Source: Nematopogon swammerdamellus
Taxonomy: Eukaryota; Arthropoda; Insecta; Lepidoptera; Adelidae
DNA length: 64,000 nucleotides
Reading direction: 5' to 3'
NCBI GenBank assembly: GCA_946902875.1
Contig: OX336343.1
Coordinates: 4,825,754 to 4,889,753 of the forward strand
Positions within the stretch are counted from its first letter, which is position 1, and every line of letters begins with the position of its first letter. A program made the translations under genes and the position numbers. This document shows, piece by piece, positions 1 through 9,140 of this stretch. The notes below the pieces were generated by a model. The model did no database searches. It worked only from the letters and a program-made list of their open reading frames with translations, and was not told where the DNA came from.

Positions 1-829
1 GGGCATGCGCGAACGGAAAGCGTCCAAGCGTAGAAACAATGTATATCTTATTTTGAAAAATTTAATGTATTGTAAGTGAGGTTGCAGGTATCTTAATATA
101 TTAAATTCTTACGGTGCTTACTTTTATTACTTTATCCTATTACTTTAAGTGAGCTAAACTTGTATGTATATATTTGTTTCTCGGAAACGGCTCTAACGAT
201 TTCGACGAAATTTAATTGTATTTAGATAATGTTACTTTTTCCAGTTTATTCATCTACATATATAGGTGTAGACACCGCGCAAAGCTCGATCGCTCAGGTA
301 CTTGCCATAGTTGCCATTATGAAAGATTCGTATTTACGACAAATGAGTGAAAAAAAACATAACATAACAAAAGTTTACATAAAATCAAAATTTATGAATT
401 TTCAAAATTCAACGTTCGAACAAAAACATGATTGAGGTCTTTATTTGGAATTTAACTAAACCTCATACAAAAAGTTGCGTATTATGAGTTATCTATCACT
501 ACTACATTACTATACTACGAAAACGCAAAGAATGATGGTGTTCGTAAATTGCTCCAAAAATTCAAGTTTATGTTGAATATAACTCATTTAGGACTTTAAT
601 GTGGTACAGATAAAGGCTTTAAACTTCCATGCACTCATTTTGTACTCTTTTGTAAAGAGGGATTTTTTTTCTTCTGATAACCTTGTAGTTCAGGCAATAA
701 AGGAGGTGTAGAGTGCGTGAGCAGGGTCAAAAGCGATTTCTTCAGAAACCTGTTCGGGGTGCTTAGGGAGTAAACATACTAAAAGTCCTGGCATCTACGA
801 GGTTAGGTGGAGGGGGGGGGGGGGGGGGG
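1..829. other. AT-rich sequence without a supported gene
   Basis: No coding region, RNA gene or known repeat end is recognisable. A 68-codon frame at 229-435 has no motif and low-complexity A/T composition, so it is not called. An uninterrupted run of 18 G lies at 812-829, directly against the left end of the fold-back element. Confidence 0.5.
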
Positions 830-2067
830 CCAAATAAGGTCCCGCTTTTGAGTTTTTCGCTGTGAGCTCGAAAACGGTGCCCCGTAGAGAAAAATTGTCT
901 TATACCGAATGAAAGCTCATAAATTTATCTACAACTTTTATTATATTCACTTTTTTCGAATTCCGAACACACTTGAAAGCGGGTAAAATGCAGTAAATGA
1001 AAATCATGTCACTTGAAAAAATGGAACATTGTATTTTATAGATGATAAATTATAAGTTTGTTATGAGGTAAGTAATTTTATTTTATTTTAATAATTATTC
1101 ATTGTTTTACTTCCAAGAAGTTTTCATCCTCTTTGGACGTGAGGGCCCTGGTAAGGGTTCTTCGTCCATGGCATCTTCATCCTCAGTGGTGGGTGGTTCT
1201 TGATGAAGGGCCTCTGCGTGCTGTTTACCTGCGCTCTCAGTCGGTGGGAGCGAGCTAATTTCAGGCTTTATATTAGCCACTGACCTCATAAACGACTGGA
1301 AGATGTACGGTTGAGGGAGGTCTGTCTTGCTGGTGCCCACTCCTTCCACCCAAGACATCCCGCTACTGAAACCACGCAGAGGCCCTTCATCAAGAACCAC
1401 CCACCACTGAGGATGAAGATGCCATGGAGGAAGAACCCTTACCAGGGCCCTCATGTCCAAAGAGGATGAAACTTCTTGGAAGTAAAACAATGATTTATTA
1501 AAATAAAATAAAATTATATATAACACACTTTTATTTCTTATCTATAAAATACAATTTTCCATTTCTTCCAGTGACATGATTTCCATTTACCGCATTTAAC
1601 CCGCTTTCAAGTGTGACATATTATTAGATGGTACATAGCTGTAACAAACGATAGTTGTGGCTCAGGAATGACCAAAACAACTTTTTCTGAAAATGATGAA
1701 ATTTTACAAATAATCTTAAAATTGGTGCAACTGTTGACCGACTGGAGATAAATTAGCATATGTATACACACTTTTAAAGGGAATTAAATTTTCTATAACT
1801 TCATAATTGACAATATCTTTCTCAGGTGAATATTTTAGACGATATGAAGGAATTTTTGATGAGAAATATGAGGTAAAAATCAATTTTTCGAAAATTTTCA
1901 CTTTTCCTAAGCATGTAGCTCGAAAACGGTTCGGAATTCGAAAGAAGTGGATAGAATAAAATTTGTAGAGAATTTTATGAGCTTTCATTCGGTATGACAC
2001 AATTTTTCTCTACGGGGCACTGTTTTTGAGATCGCAGCGAAAAACCCAAAAGCGGGACCTTATTTGG
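830..2067. mobile_element. Fold-back DNA element with long inverted arms
   Basis: The left end begins CCAAATAAGGTCCCGCTTTT and the right end is its reverse complement. Homology continues inward on both sides to about 1222 on the left and 1376 on the right, leaving about 150 bp of unpaired centre. The right arm carries about 310 extra bases (roughly 1616-1929) that the left arm lacks. Both arms contain the same short coding-like tail. Read from the minus strand (1107-1216) it is acidic (TTEDEDAMDEEPLPGPS) and ends in basic PKRMKTSWK before a stop. The right arm holds a diverged copy in the opposite direction. This fits an inverted duplication of the 3' end of a DNA transposon. The superfamily is not recognised. 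Confidence 0.75.
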
Positions 2068-2232
2068 ACGTTTCGTCAGAGCGGTGGTACCAACCCGGCC
2101 GGGATAAACCCTACAACCTAGTAAGGTATGAAGAGAAGGGGCCTACAAGTTAACGTGGAATCCGAACCACGGTCAGCTCCAACGGTCGAGCGGTCACCCA
2201 TCCAAATACTGACCGCGCTCAGGGTTGCTTAA
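2068..2232 (-). mobile_element. 5S-headed SINE, partial copy
   Basis: On the minus strand this reads GCGGTCAGTATTTGGATGGG, which matches the C-box region of a 5S rRNA gene. It continues into the SINE body (CTACTAGGTTGTAGGG-like, then GGTTGGTACCACCGC). The 3' part of the SINE is cut off by the fold-back element that ends at 2067. Confidence 0.75.
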
Positions 2233-2466
2233 GAACGAAGGTAGGTATATGCGTGATTTACGTTAAGCTCATTCCATTCGTTTCGAAATGGCGGCCATTT
2301 TTTTGATAAAATAAAATGCTTCATAAGATACCTACGTGAACGAACATGCGTCGTTAAATAAAGTAACCGAGCTCTAAAGTCCTTCCATAGAGTATTGACT
2401 TTTACTTGGTTTTAAAAAAAATACACGAAAGATCATATCTGCCTCCCATTTTGGAACTTTATCATC

Positions 2467-3160
2467 AATACTAATAATAAATCTGTAAGGGATGGCCATG
2501 GAGTAATTTACTTTGTTTTATGAGATATTGGGTTTGAAGACTCTATGTATGATACTAAAACTAAATTGACGATTTTTCGAACTATTTTCTGTATGTATGT
2601 ATGAAAGTCAAAGTCAAAGTCAAATCATTTATTTCCAATGGAGTAGTTTCGTACAATTTTACAATTTCTTATAAAATTATTCTACTATAGGAAAAGTCAA
2701 AAATAATAAAATTATTAATAATACAAATAAAATTAATATATCATAAACGTCAAAACACAGAATAAATTATCATATTAAAAAAATTTCAAATAAATTTAAT
2801 CTAACCTAGCCTATTATAAATTCCCAGTAGTCAAAAAACAAAATCAGATTTATTACAAAAGTACAGTGAAAATATACATAATGTCAAACATATTCCCAAT
2901 TAAATTTATTTAACACGCTGAAATATCTATGTATGTTCCACCATAGCTCTTAAACCGATCATGCGAATTCTATGAAACTTAGTAGAAGCACATTTACCTA
3001 TACGAGACATAGGATAGGCTAAATAAAATTCAGTTCCGGTTACGCTATGATGTGGCTGTCATACAAACCGAAAAGGTACGGGGGCGGGCTTAATTACTTT
3101 CTTCTTTTTAAATCCGAATTTCACGCGAGCGAAGCCGCAGGCTAAAGCTACTACTACTTA
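2467..3160 (+). mobile_element. Lep1-like Helitron fragment, interrupted
   Basis: The start ACTAATAATAAATCTGT and the end GAATTTCACGCGAGCGAAGC...GGCTAAAGCTA match the copy at 16871-17248. The GCGAGCGAAGCCGC segment near the 3' end can form the short hairpin expected before a Helitron CTRR terminus. A separate repeat starting AAAGTCAAAGTCAAATCA interrupts it at about 2602-2925. The Helitron assignment is established for lepidopteran repeats of this type but was not checked by alignment. Confidence 0.6.
2602..2925. repeat. Inserted AT-rich repeat (GTCAAA unit end)
   Basis: This begins with three tandem AAAGTC units and splits the Helitron-like element, because the flanking halves join cleanly when compared with 16871-17248. 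No ORF is present and the family is not recognised. Confidence 0.45.
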
Positions 3161-3750
3161 AATTAAATACGTAATCACATGGATTACTATATAAATATTC
3201 GGAAAAAAATATGATTTAGACTTAGTTCTATAGGAAATCCGCCACCGCCGTCGCTCCCGATTAAAATATCACCAAAATATCAAATACCTGTGGAATCTTA
3301 GACCATTCACGATTCTAGTCTCCTTCTTTGAGTCAAATTTGCAAATTAAAACGCAACAGTTGACCATTTTGGCTGAATTTTAGGAATAAAACTAAGAAAT
3401 TGATCCCTCTGCATCGCGCGACGAAGCACGGCCGATGACTGCCGATCGGACCCGAACGCGGTTCGTGACGCTCACCAACGAAGCTTCACCTCACCAACGC
3501 TCACATTCTCTCTATAAAGGAGCGCAGCGACGTAATACAAACTATTTGGTCCCAAGTGGATGTGCCATTGCCTCGGGATCGTGATTGCTTGCTTTCATAG
3601 ATACATGCTTCTTTCTTAGCTTTTCCATACTATAAAAAATCTAACCCTTTATATCATAATTAACTTTTGCCCAAGGCTTTGCTTCGCGTGACTTTGCTCA
3701 CAGCTCAGGCCGCCGATGACGCAGCGTTATGAATGATTTATAGCCAAAAA
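3161..3750. other. No supported gene
   Basis: Apparently unique sequence with a more GC-rich patch at 3410-3560. No splice-bounded coding segment could be tied to the SUMO-domain gene just downstream. Confidence 0.4.
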
Positions 3751-3754
3751 ATAG

Positions 3755-3958
3755 TGTCAGTCAGTCAGTCAGCGTGTAAGCGTCCACTGCTGGACATACG
3801 CCTCTCCAATTTTCCTCCAGTCCTCCCGGCCTTCAGCGGTACGGAACCACTGCTTTCCGCCGACGTACTTGATGTCGTCCCACCTGGCGGGTGGTCTTCC
3901 CATACTCCGTTTTCCTGTCCACGGCCGCCAGTGTAGGGCACGGTTACTCCAACGGTCA
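3755..3958 (-). mobile_element. RTE LINE 3'-end fragment
   Basis: The reverse complement matches the 3' end of the RTE at 18620-21858. It encodes the C-terminal stretch with WRPWTGKRS and AEGREDWRKIGEAYVQQW and ends in the same GTCA/TGAC short tandem tail (3755-3774). One base is missing in the WDD-IKYVGG region, so the reading frame breaks (frames overlap at 3765-3969). It is a dead 5'-truncated copy. Confidence 0.85.
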
Positions 3959-4239
3959 AAAAGTGCCAAAAAGTAGTGGCAGAATGTATAATATCTTTAG
4001 TAGTGACAGAATGTAACAGTGAAAACCGTTTGTAAATCGATAAAGTGGTTCTCGAGTTATAAGGATATTCATATATTGACGTATGTTACACTGTTGGTCG
4101 CCCGTAGAAACTTTGCTTTATTTATTAGGATTTGTATAGGTACTTAGGGAAATGACTTACTTTAGCCAAGTGGGTGTAAATATTATTTATTTTTCTATGT
4201 TCCTATTGTGTATGTAGTTAATGTTTTATTCCATTACAG

Positions 4240-4385
4240 ATGGTGGAATAGTACATAGCAGTATAGCTAATCTAGCGGCCGGCAGCAGTAATAAGGAAAA
4301 CAATACTTCTTCCACTGGAATAATGCTCAAATTCCAATGTCAGAACGTGAAGAGGCCGTTTGAAACTAACATAGAACCACATCAG
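4240..4385 (+). CDS. SUMO-like domain gene (Rad60-SLD type), penultimate exon
   Basis: This exon is bounded by an acceptor (CCATTACAG before 4240) and a donor (CAG/GTGAAT at 4385/4386). The first two bases complete a codon and the exon ends in phase 0. It encodes a Ser/Asn-rich linker (AAGSSNKENNTSS), then IMLKFQCQNVKRPFETNIEP, which looks like the first two beta strands of a ubiquitin fold. The next exon at 5425 also starts in phase 0 and completes the fold. Proteins of the Rad60/NFATC2IP family carry C-terminal SUMO-like domains and act in nuclear SUMO-linked genome maintenance. The family call is from fold pattern, not a search. Upstream exons were not found and must lie further left, possibly outside the window. 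The 1,039-bp intron that follows holds a tRNA-SINE. Confidence 0.65.
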
Positions 4386-4582
4386 GTGAATAATTCAACA
4401 CAACTCAAATTGAAAATATCATAAAATCCTTTACATTTACAAAACATAATACAAGCTATATTTTTTTCATTTCAAGACTGAATTTAGAGTGAGAATAAGC
4501 TTCACTCAGAATGACCTTAAATTGTGTGGATACATATCACTAACCTTGTTTATTTGTTTAAAAATCATTTGTGGGCAATACA

Positions 4583-4993
4583 TTTTTTTTTTTTTTTTAT
4601 GTAATCCGGTATGGGTGGCTGAGTCGGAGGGGCCAAAGCACATGCTCTAACCAGCCAATATCACCTCCGAAAAGGTAGGTGCCATACCGGAGACTTCCCT
4701 GGATTGCTGGCTATACTGGACTAGAGGAGAACACAACCGAGGTTGTTTGCGGCCATCTTACATCCAGTACGGTGGTACCAACCCAGTCGGCTACAATTTG
4801 AGCCTACCACCTAGTAAGGGGCAAGGGAAGGGACCTACAGTTTTACACCGGTTCCGAACGGTGAAGCAGCGGGTGTAGGTATGCATGTAAATTTTTTCAT
4901 CAGAAAAAACTCATTGGTACACGCCGACCGGATTCGAACCTCGGACCTCCCGCATGAGAAGCCGATGCCCAAACCACTCGGCCACCCGCCGCT
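4583..4993 (-). mobile_element. tRNA-derived SINE, full-length
   Basis: Read on the minus strand it starts with a tRNA-like head containing an A box (GGTGGCCGAGTGG) and a B box (GAGGTTCGAATCC-like at about 4930). The shared SINE body and an A tail (T run at 4583-4599) follow. It is close to full length and nearly matches the copy at 50550-50959. It sits in the last intron of the SUMO-domain gene, antisense to it. No clean target duplication was seen. Confidence 0.85.
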
Positions 4994-5424
4994 GATTGCA
5001 CTTGAATTCGTAAAAATTTATAAATCAAATTCGTAAATACCTACTCAAAAAATTCCACTCTAATCACTTAGTTTTATTGTTTGATGAAGAACTGCTGATA
5101 TTTGTTGGAATTTACTGTAAATGTATAACATATTGACGGGTTCGATAGCACGATGGTATTTCCACATAATGTAATGTTCGCTGAAATAAAATACTTTTGA
5201 CTTTTAACCAATGAAAGTGCAAAAAATTACCACAATATGTAAGAAACACGAAACACTCAAAGGAATATACTCGTAATTCACTAAATGAAAATATATTATT
5301 CAGATGTCTGTAGAGACCAACTTGAAATTTACTTAAATAAAAACCTTTATTTACGACAACAACAGTTTAAAACTACATAGGATATTGTCAGAATTGTCAA
5401 AAAAACAATTGTTTTTCTTGACAG

Positions 5425-5583
5425 AAACTCTGCATCGCGATGATGAAATGCGCTGAGCATTTTGAGTTGCCGTATGCCAAACTTCGCTTCACACTAGACG
5501 GAGAGACTCTAAACCCGGCCGCCACAGCCTCCGAGCAAGACCTCGACCACGGCGACTGCATCGATGTCAAAATGGTTTCTTAA
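5425..5583 (+). CDS. SUMO-like domain gene, terminal coding exon
   Basis: The exon follows an acceptor (TTTTTCTTGACAG, ending 5424), begins in phase 0 and encodes 52 residues to TAA at 5581-5583. The protein ends KLRFTLDGETLNPAATASEQ followed by DLDHGDCIDVKMVS. This is the classic C-terminal half of a ubiquitin/SUMO fold: a strand with F-x-x-DG, a loop, then (L/M)xxGDxIDV. No diglycine follows, so it is a fixed SUMO-like domain rather than a conjugated modifier. The match in phase and fold to 4240-4385 is strong support for a real spliced host gene. Its 3' UTR runs into SINE sequence at about 5705. The exact ortholog is uncertain. Confidence 0.75.
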   Translation, partial: KLCIAMMKCAEHFELPYAKLRFTLDGETLNPAATASEQDLDHGDCIDVKMVS

Positions 5584-5704
5584 CGTCTAAAATAGTCTGT
5601 TATTGTTGTGGGATTCGGCTGCTGCATCACAAATCACTCATAGTCAAGCGGCCGGCCACTATAAGAGTAGCAGCTTCCTAATGAACAGGTTGTTATTGAA
5701 TTCG

Positions 5705-6045
5705 ATATGGATGGCTGAGTCAGAGGGGCTAGAGCAGATTCTGCGACCAGCCAACATCACCACCGAGAACGTGCCACATTGGAGACTTACATACGTACAT
5801 ATCACACACGCTGAATCCCGACAATCGGGGTAAGCAGAGTAATCGGTGCTGTGCTGCAAGAACTCTGGTAAATTACAGCACAACACCGACCACCACGTTT
5901 CGCAAATTATTCGAACAAGATTCAATCGATCTTCTTGGAGACTTCCCTTTGGATTGTTGGCTGTACTGGACTAGAGGAGAACACAGCCGAGGTCGCTATG
6001 CGGCCATCTTACGTTCAGTACGGTGGTATCAACCCAGTGGGGTTA
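5705..6045 (-). mobile_element. tRNA-SINE fragment split by another repeat
   Basis: The 3' part of the tRNA-SINE (GATGGCTGAGTCAGAGGGGC, minus orientation) is present at 5705-5794. Its body resumes at about 5935 (GGAGACTTCCCTTTGGATTG). Between them lies a piece of the 'CCGACAATCGGGGTAAGCAG' repeat. Confidence 0.75.
5795..5930 (+). repeat. 'GACAATCGGGGTAAGCAG' interspersed repeat, partial
   Basis: This shares its sequence with 8190-8400, 25216-25500 and 40835-41030. It carries the hairpin-like pair GTGCTGTGCTGCAAG / AATTACAGCACAACACCGAC. It lies within a SINE. Confidence 0.75.
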
Positions 6046-7140
6046 GTCGAGATACCGCGCATGGTCACTTTGGGTCCAAAAGTTGCCTAAAATCGGTCAC
6101 GTGGTATGGGGTTCAGACTGTAATAGTCTGTAAAATGCATTGTGTGAGTAAAGTCGTATGCAGTACGATCCATTTTGCGACAATTGTAAATGTCTACGGT
6201 TCCATATAATCAAAAGAAAATGTATTAAGTAGTAGGTATTCCTCTGTGGCTTTAATATGTTTAAGTACATTATAAGTACCGATAATCGAATGCACAAATT
6301 GTATTTAAGAGTTAGTGCACAATTTTTTTTTATCCCATATCAAAAAATGGTACACTTTCTTTTTGTGGTTGTAACATTATTTTTTTGTTAAATCTATGCA
6401 TTTAACTTTTGAATACAGTTTGTAGAGATTTTAATTTTGAAATAATTTTGAAGAATGTTGCGTTGTACGATTGTACTTGCCGATAGTATCCCAGGAGGGA
6501 AACAGGATTAATTAATGTACCTATAAGCACATATTACTACTCTGTGTACAGAGCAGCTGAGTAAACTGTACTCTTGTAAGATTCCCCAAAATTCTTTTCC
6601 CACCGATCTAAGTCTCCCAAGCGTTTCTCCATTCTAGTACATGCCAGGTGCAAAGAGTTCGCTCTAAAAGTGGAGTTGCGTATTTAGAACCATGTTAAAA
6701 TTAACTGGGCGCATCTCGGAACTGAACGAGACGGTAGCGAGCGACTATGTTTCCTATTTAGACCCAACTGTACACGAGCTGCGTAGTAACATTTCACAAT
6801 TAGGAGATGGCCAGTCTTGTGGCACGCAGCCATAAACACATTTTGCAAATTGTAGTACCTGTAACAGTCTTGTACCAAACCCTGTTGGTTTGAACAATTC
6901 TTGCTTGCATTTGTTGAGTGTGTACAAATTTCGGAGAATTTAGTTTTAATTATTTGTTATTTAATATAAATTGTACATATACATTTTAAATGTAAATTTA
7001 CTACTTCTTGAATAAATGTTAGGTATGATCACGGAGTGTGATTAGTGATTACAAAATAAGTGTTTTATTTCAAATTCTCCAATTTGTTTAATAGAACCTG
7101 ATATGTACCGTATGGAGTCGGTACTGTACCGCGTGGGGTC
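6046..7140. other. No supported gene; possible 3' UTR or intergenic
   Basis: Frames are short and lack motifs. An AATAAA at about 7011 could serve a transcript from the left, but nothing links it to the SUMO-domain gene. Confidence 0.35.
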
Positions 7141-7144
7141 AGTA

Positions 7145-7400
7145 TTTAAAAAGGATACCCCCACTGCATCTCTCCCCGTGCATGTCGTAAAAGACGACTA
7201 AGGGATAAGGACAAGATGCCGTGCATAAGGGCGACAGACTAATCACCTCTCACCTTGGTGCCTTACTGGCTGCTTGAAAGTTATCTTGTCCTAATACTTT
7301 GCTAAATGTGGTGGACGGTGTTGTGCTGTAATTTACAAGACTACTTGCAGCACAACACCGACTACTCTGCTTACCCCGATCGATGGTCGGAATACGTGTG
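7145..7400 (-). repeat. 'GACAATCGGGGTAAGCAG' repeat, minus copy
   Basis: It runs from CCCACTGCATCTCTCCCCGT through GACGACTAAGGGATAAGGAC to CTCTGCTTACCCCGAT, the reverse of the 25216-25500 copy. The family is unclassified and has no intact ORF. Confidence 0.7.
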
Positions 7401-7419
7401 TAACCTGATATGCTTGGCT

Positions 7420-7765
7420 ACATCACATATTAGACTCGTGATGTCAAGCCATCACACCTTGATCTAGGTGCAATGTCAGTGGCTACCTTTGATCTTTTCA
7501 GCTATACCGAACTAGATAGAAAACACGAACTATCTTCATAGCCGTTTCGATGGTTATTTTTTCTATAACCACATACAAGACTTTATTTTCGGAAATACTT
7601 CTCGCCAAAGTTGCTTCGTCATTGAGAACGACCAATCAGGGCAATTCCCATAATGGACTTTGGAAATATGCGTCCGGGCGTTTATCCTTACCACCTATTA
7701 AGGTAATGGAACCTACAGTTTTACGTTAAATGCGAACCGCGATCAGTCTGAACATTCGTGGTTTC
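7420..7765 (-). mobile_element. 5S-headed SINE, old degenerate copy
   Basis: Recognisable pieces are GGCTACATCACATATTAGAC, AACTAGATAGAAAACACGAA, CATAGCCGTTTCGATGG and CCACCTATTAAGG. All are in the order of the minus-strand SINE but with many differences and an insertion near 7555-7665. Confidence 0.5.
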
Positions 7766-7826
7766 CAGTGATTTCTCACCAAGGTGGCGGCTTCGTAAAC
7801 GAGCTACCGGTATGACAAACTCCTGT

Positions 7827-8111
7827 CACAGATTACTAGTTACTTCGTAACAGATAAATCACTCCATAGAAAATGTTCCTACCTTCGGGCTTTAATAGCC
7901 TACTCTTTCACAACGCCAATCGCTGCGTGCGAAAATGTACCTTAACGATCGAGTGTAAAGTGGTTATTGCTTTGCAGCTGCGCGCACTTGCGTGGGCGAG
8001 CGTCTATGTATACTTCGCGCGGCAGACGAATTTTTACTGAAAAAGACCGCCGGCGGCCCGTCGGGCGGTAGGTAGTTAGCGCGCGCAAGTACATAGAGTG
8101 CGTGAGGGCTG
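7827..8111 (+). mobile_element. 7-bp-TSD interspersed element, full copy 1
   Basis: The element begins CACAGATTACT and ends GTGCGTGAGGGCTG, and is 285 bp long. It is flanked by perfect 7-bp duplications CTCCTGT (7820-7826 and 8112-8118). The interior includes GCTTTGCAGCTGCGCGCA and GCGGTAGGTAGTTAGCGCGC. There is no ORF and no A tail. Long terminal inverted repeats are not obvious: one end starts CACAG and the other, reversed, starts CAGCC/CAGGCC. It could be a non-autonomous DNA transposon (P- or hAT-like duplication size) or a retroposed element whose 3' end is CTGTG. Confidence 0.85.
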
Positions 8112-8189
8112 CTCCTGTCTTCATCACTCCCACAACTAGCACTGTTAGAACGTTCGTTCAACATATTTTATATAGGTACTTTTCACATA

Positions 8190-8400
8190 CCGCACGCTGT
8201 ATCCCGACAATCGCGGTAAGCAGAGTAATTGTTGTGCAGCAAGGACTCTTGTAAATTACAGCACAACACCGACCATCACGTTTAGCACGTATTCAGACAA
8301 GATACCTCACTATCAAGCAGCCACATGAGGCATGAAGACCCACCTGCGGCATGACTCGGTAGAAGAACCGTGCTAAGGTGAGAGGTGGCTAGGCTGTCGC
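8190..8400 (+). repeat. 'GACAATCGGGGTAAGCAG' repeat
   Basis: It matches the 25216 copy from CGCTGTATCCCGACAATCG to GGTGAGAGGTGGCTAGGC, with a central gap. Confidence 0.7.
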
Positions 8401-8571
8401 CCTTACTTGTCGAGTTTTACTGTAATATGCAGTAGGTAATGTAGCTATGCATGTTAACATGCACGGTATAACAATGACTTTCTATTTATTTTCATGCTTA
8501 CAAAATGATTCTCAAATAAAACAAGAAAAATAATATAGATTTATTATATGTTAGTCCTAAGCATGGAGTCG

Positions 8572-9010
8572 CTTTTTAGGGTTCCGTATCCGGTACGGGA
8601 ACCTATTACTAAGCCTACGCCGTCTGTCTGTCCGTCCGTCCGTCCGTCTGTCCGAGGGCTGTATCTCTTGAACCGTAATAGGTAGCCCGTTCAAATTTTC
8701 ACAGAATATGTGTTATTATGGCCGATATAACAACAAATAATAATACTTAAAAATAAGAAAAAGTCAAAAATTCACGGGGTTCCCATAGAAGAAACCAAAA
8801 AGTGTATGCGCGCACGCCATCTACCGAATAGAGTGTGAAGCATTTTAACTAATCGTGACATTTAACTAATAGGAAGCATTTCATAACACGCCATAGATGG
8901 CGTGAGTGGCGCTAACCATGACATGTCGATACGGAACCCTCGGTGCGCGAGTTCGACTCGCACTTGGCCGGTTCTTTTATATTTCTGCATTAGATAAATG
9001 CGAAGCCGAA
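8572..9010 (+). repeat. 'gttccgta...cacttggccgg' lepidopteran repeat
   Basis: It begins TTTTTAGGGTTCCGTATCCG, carries the GTCTGTCCGTCCGTC microsatellite and CTTGAACCGTAATAGGTAGC, and ends GACTCGCACTTGGCCGG. Other copies lie at 14220, 21944, 23569, 39966 (reversed) and 59588. The 3' end is cut by the Jockey LINE tail. The superfamily was not determined. Confidence 0.7.
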
Positions 9011-9140
9011 TTTTTTTTTTTTTTTTTTTTTTTTCTGATATAGCCATCTGCCATCGGAATTCTACCATAAGCAGATTATTTGTTGTTTGGGGTATGGCGT
9101 TTGAGGTGGGCCATCCATTGACGGCTCTCCCTTTTGGTTG

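Noticed and set aside
229..435. 68-codon plus-strand frame
   Set aside because: AT-rich chance frame with no motif and no link to the downstream SUMO-domain exons.
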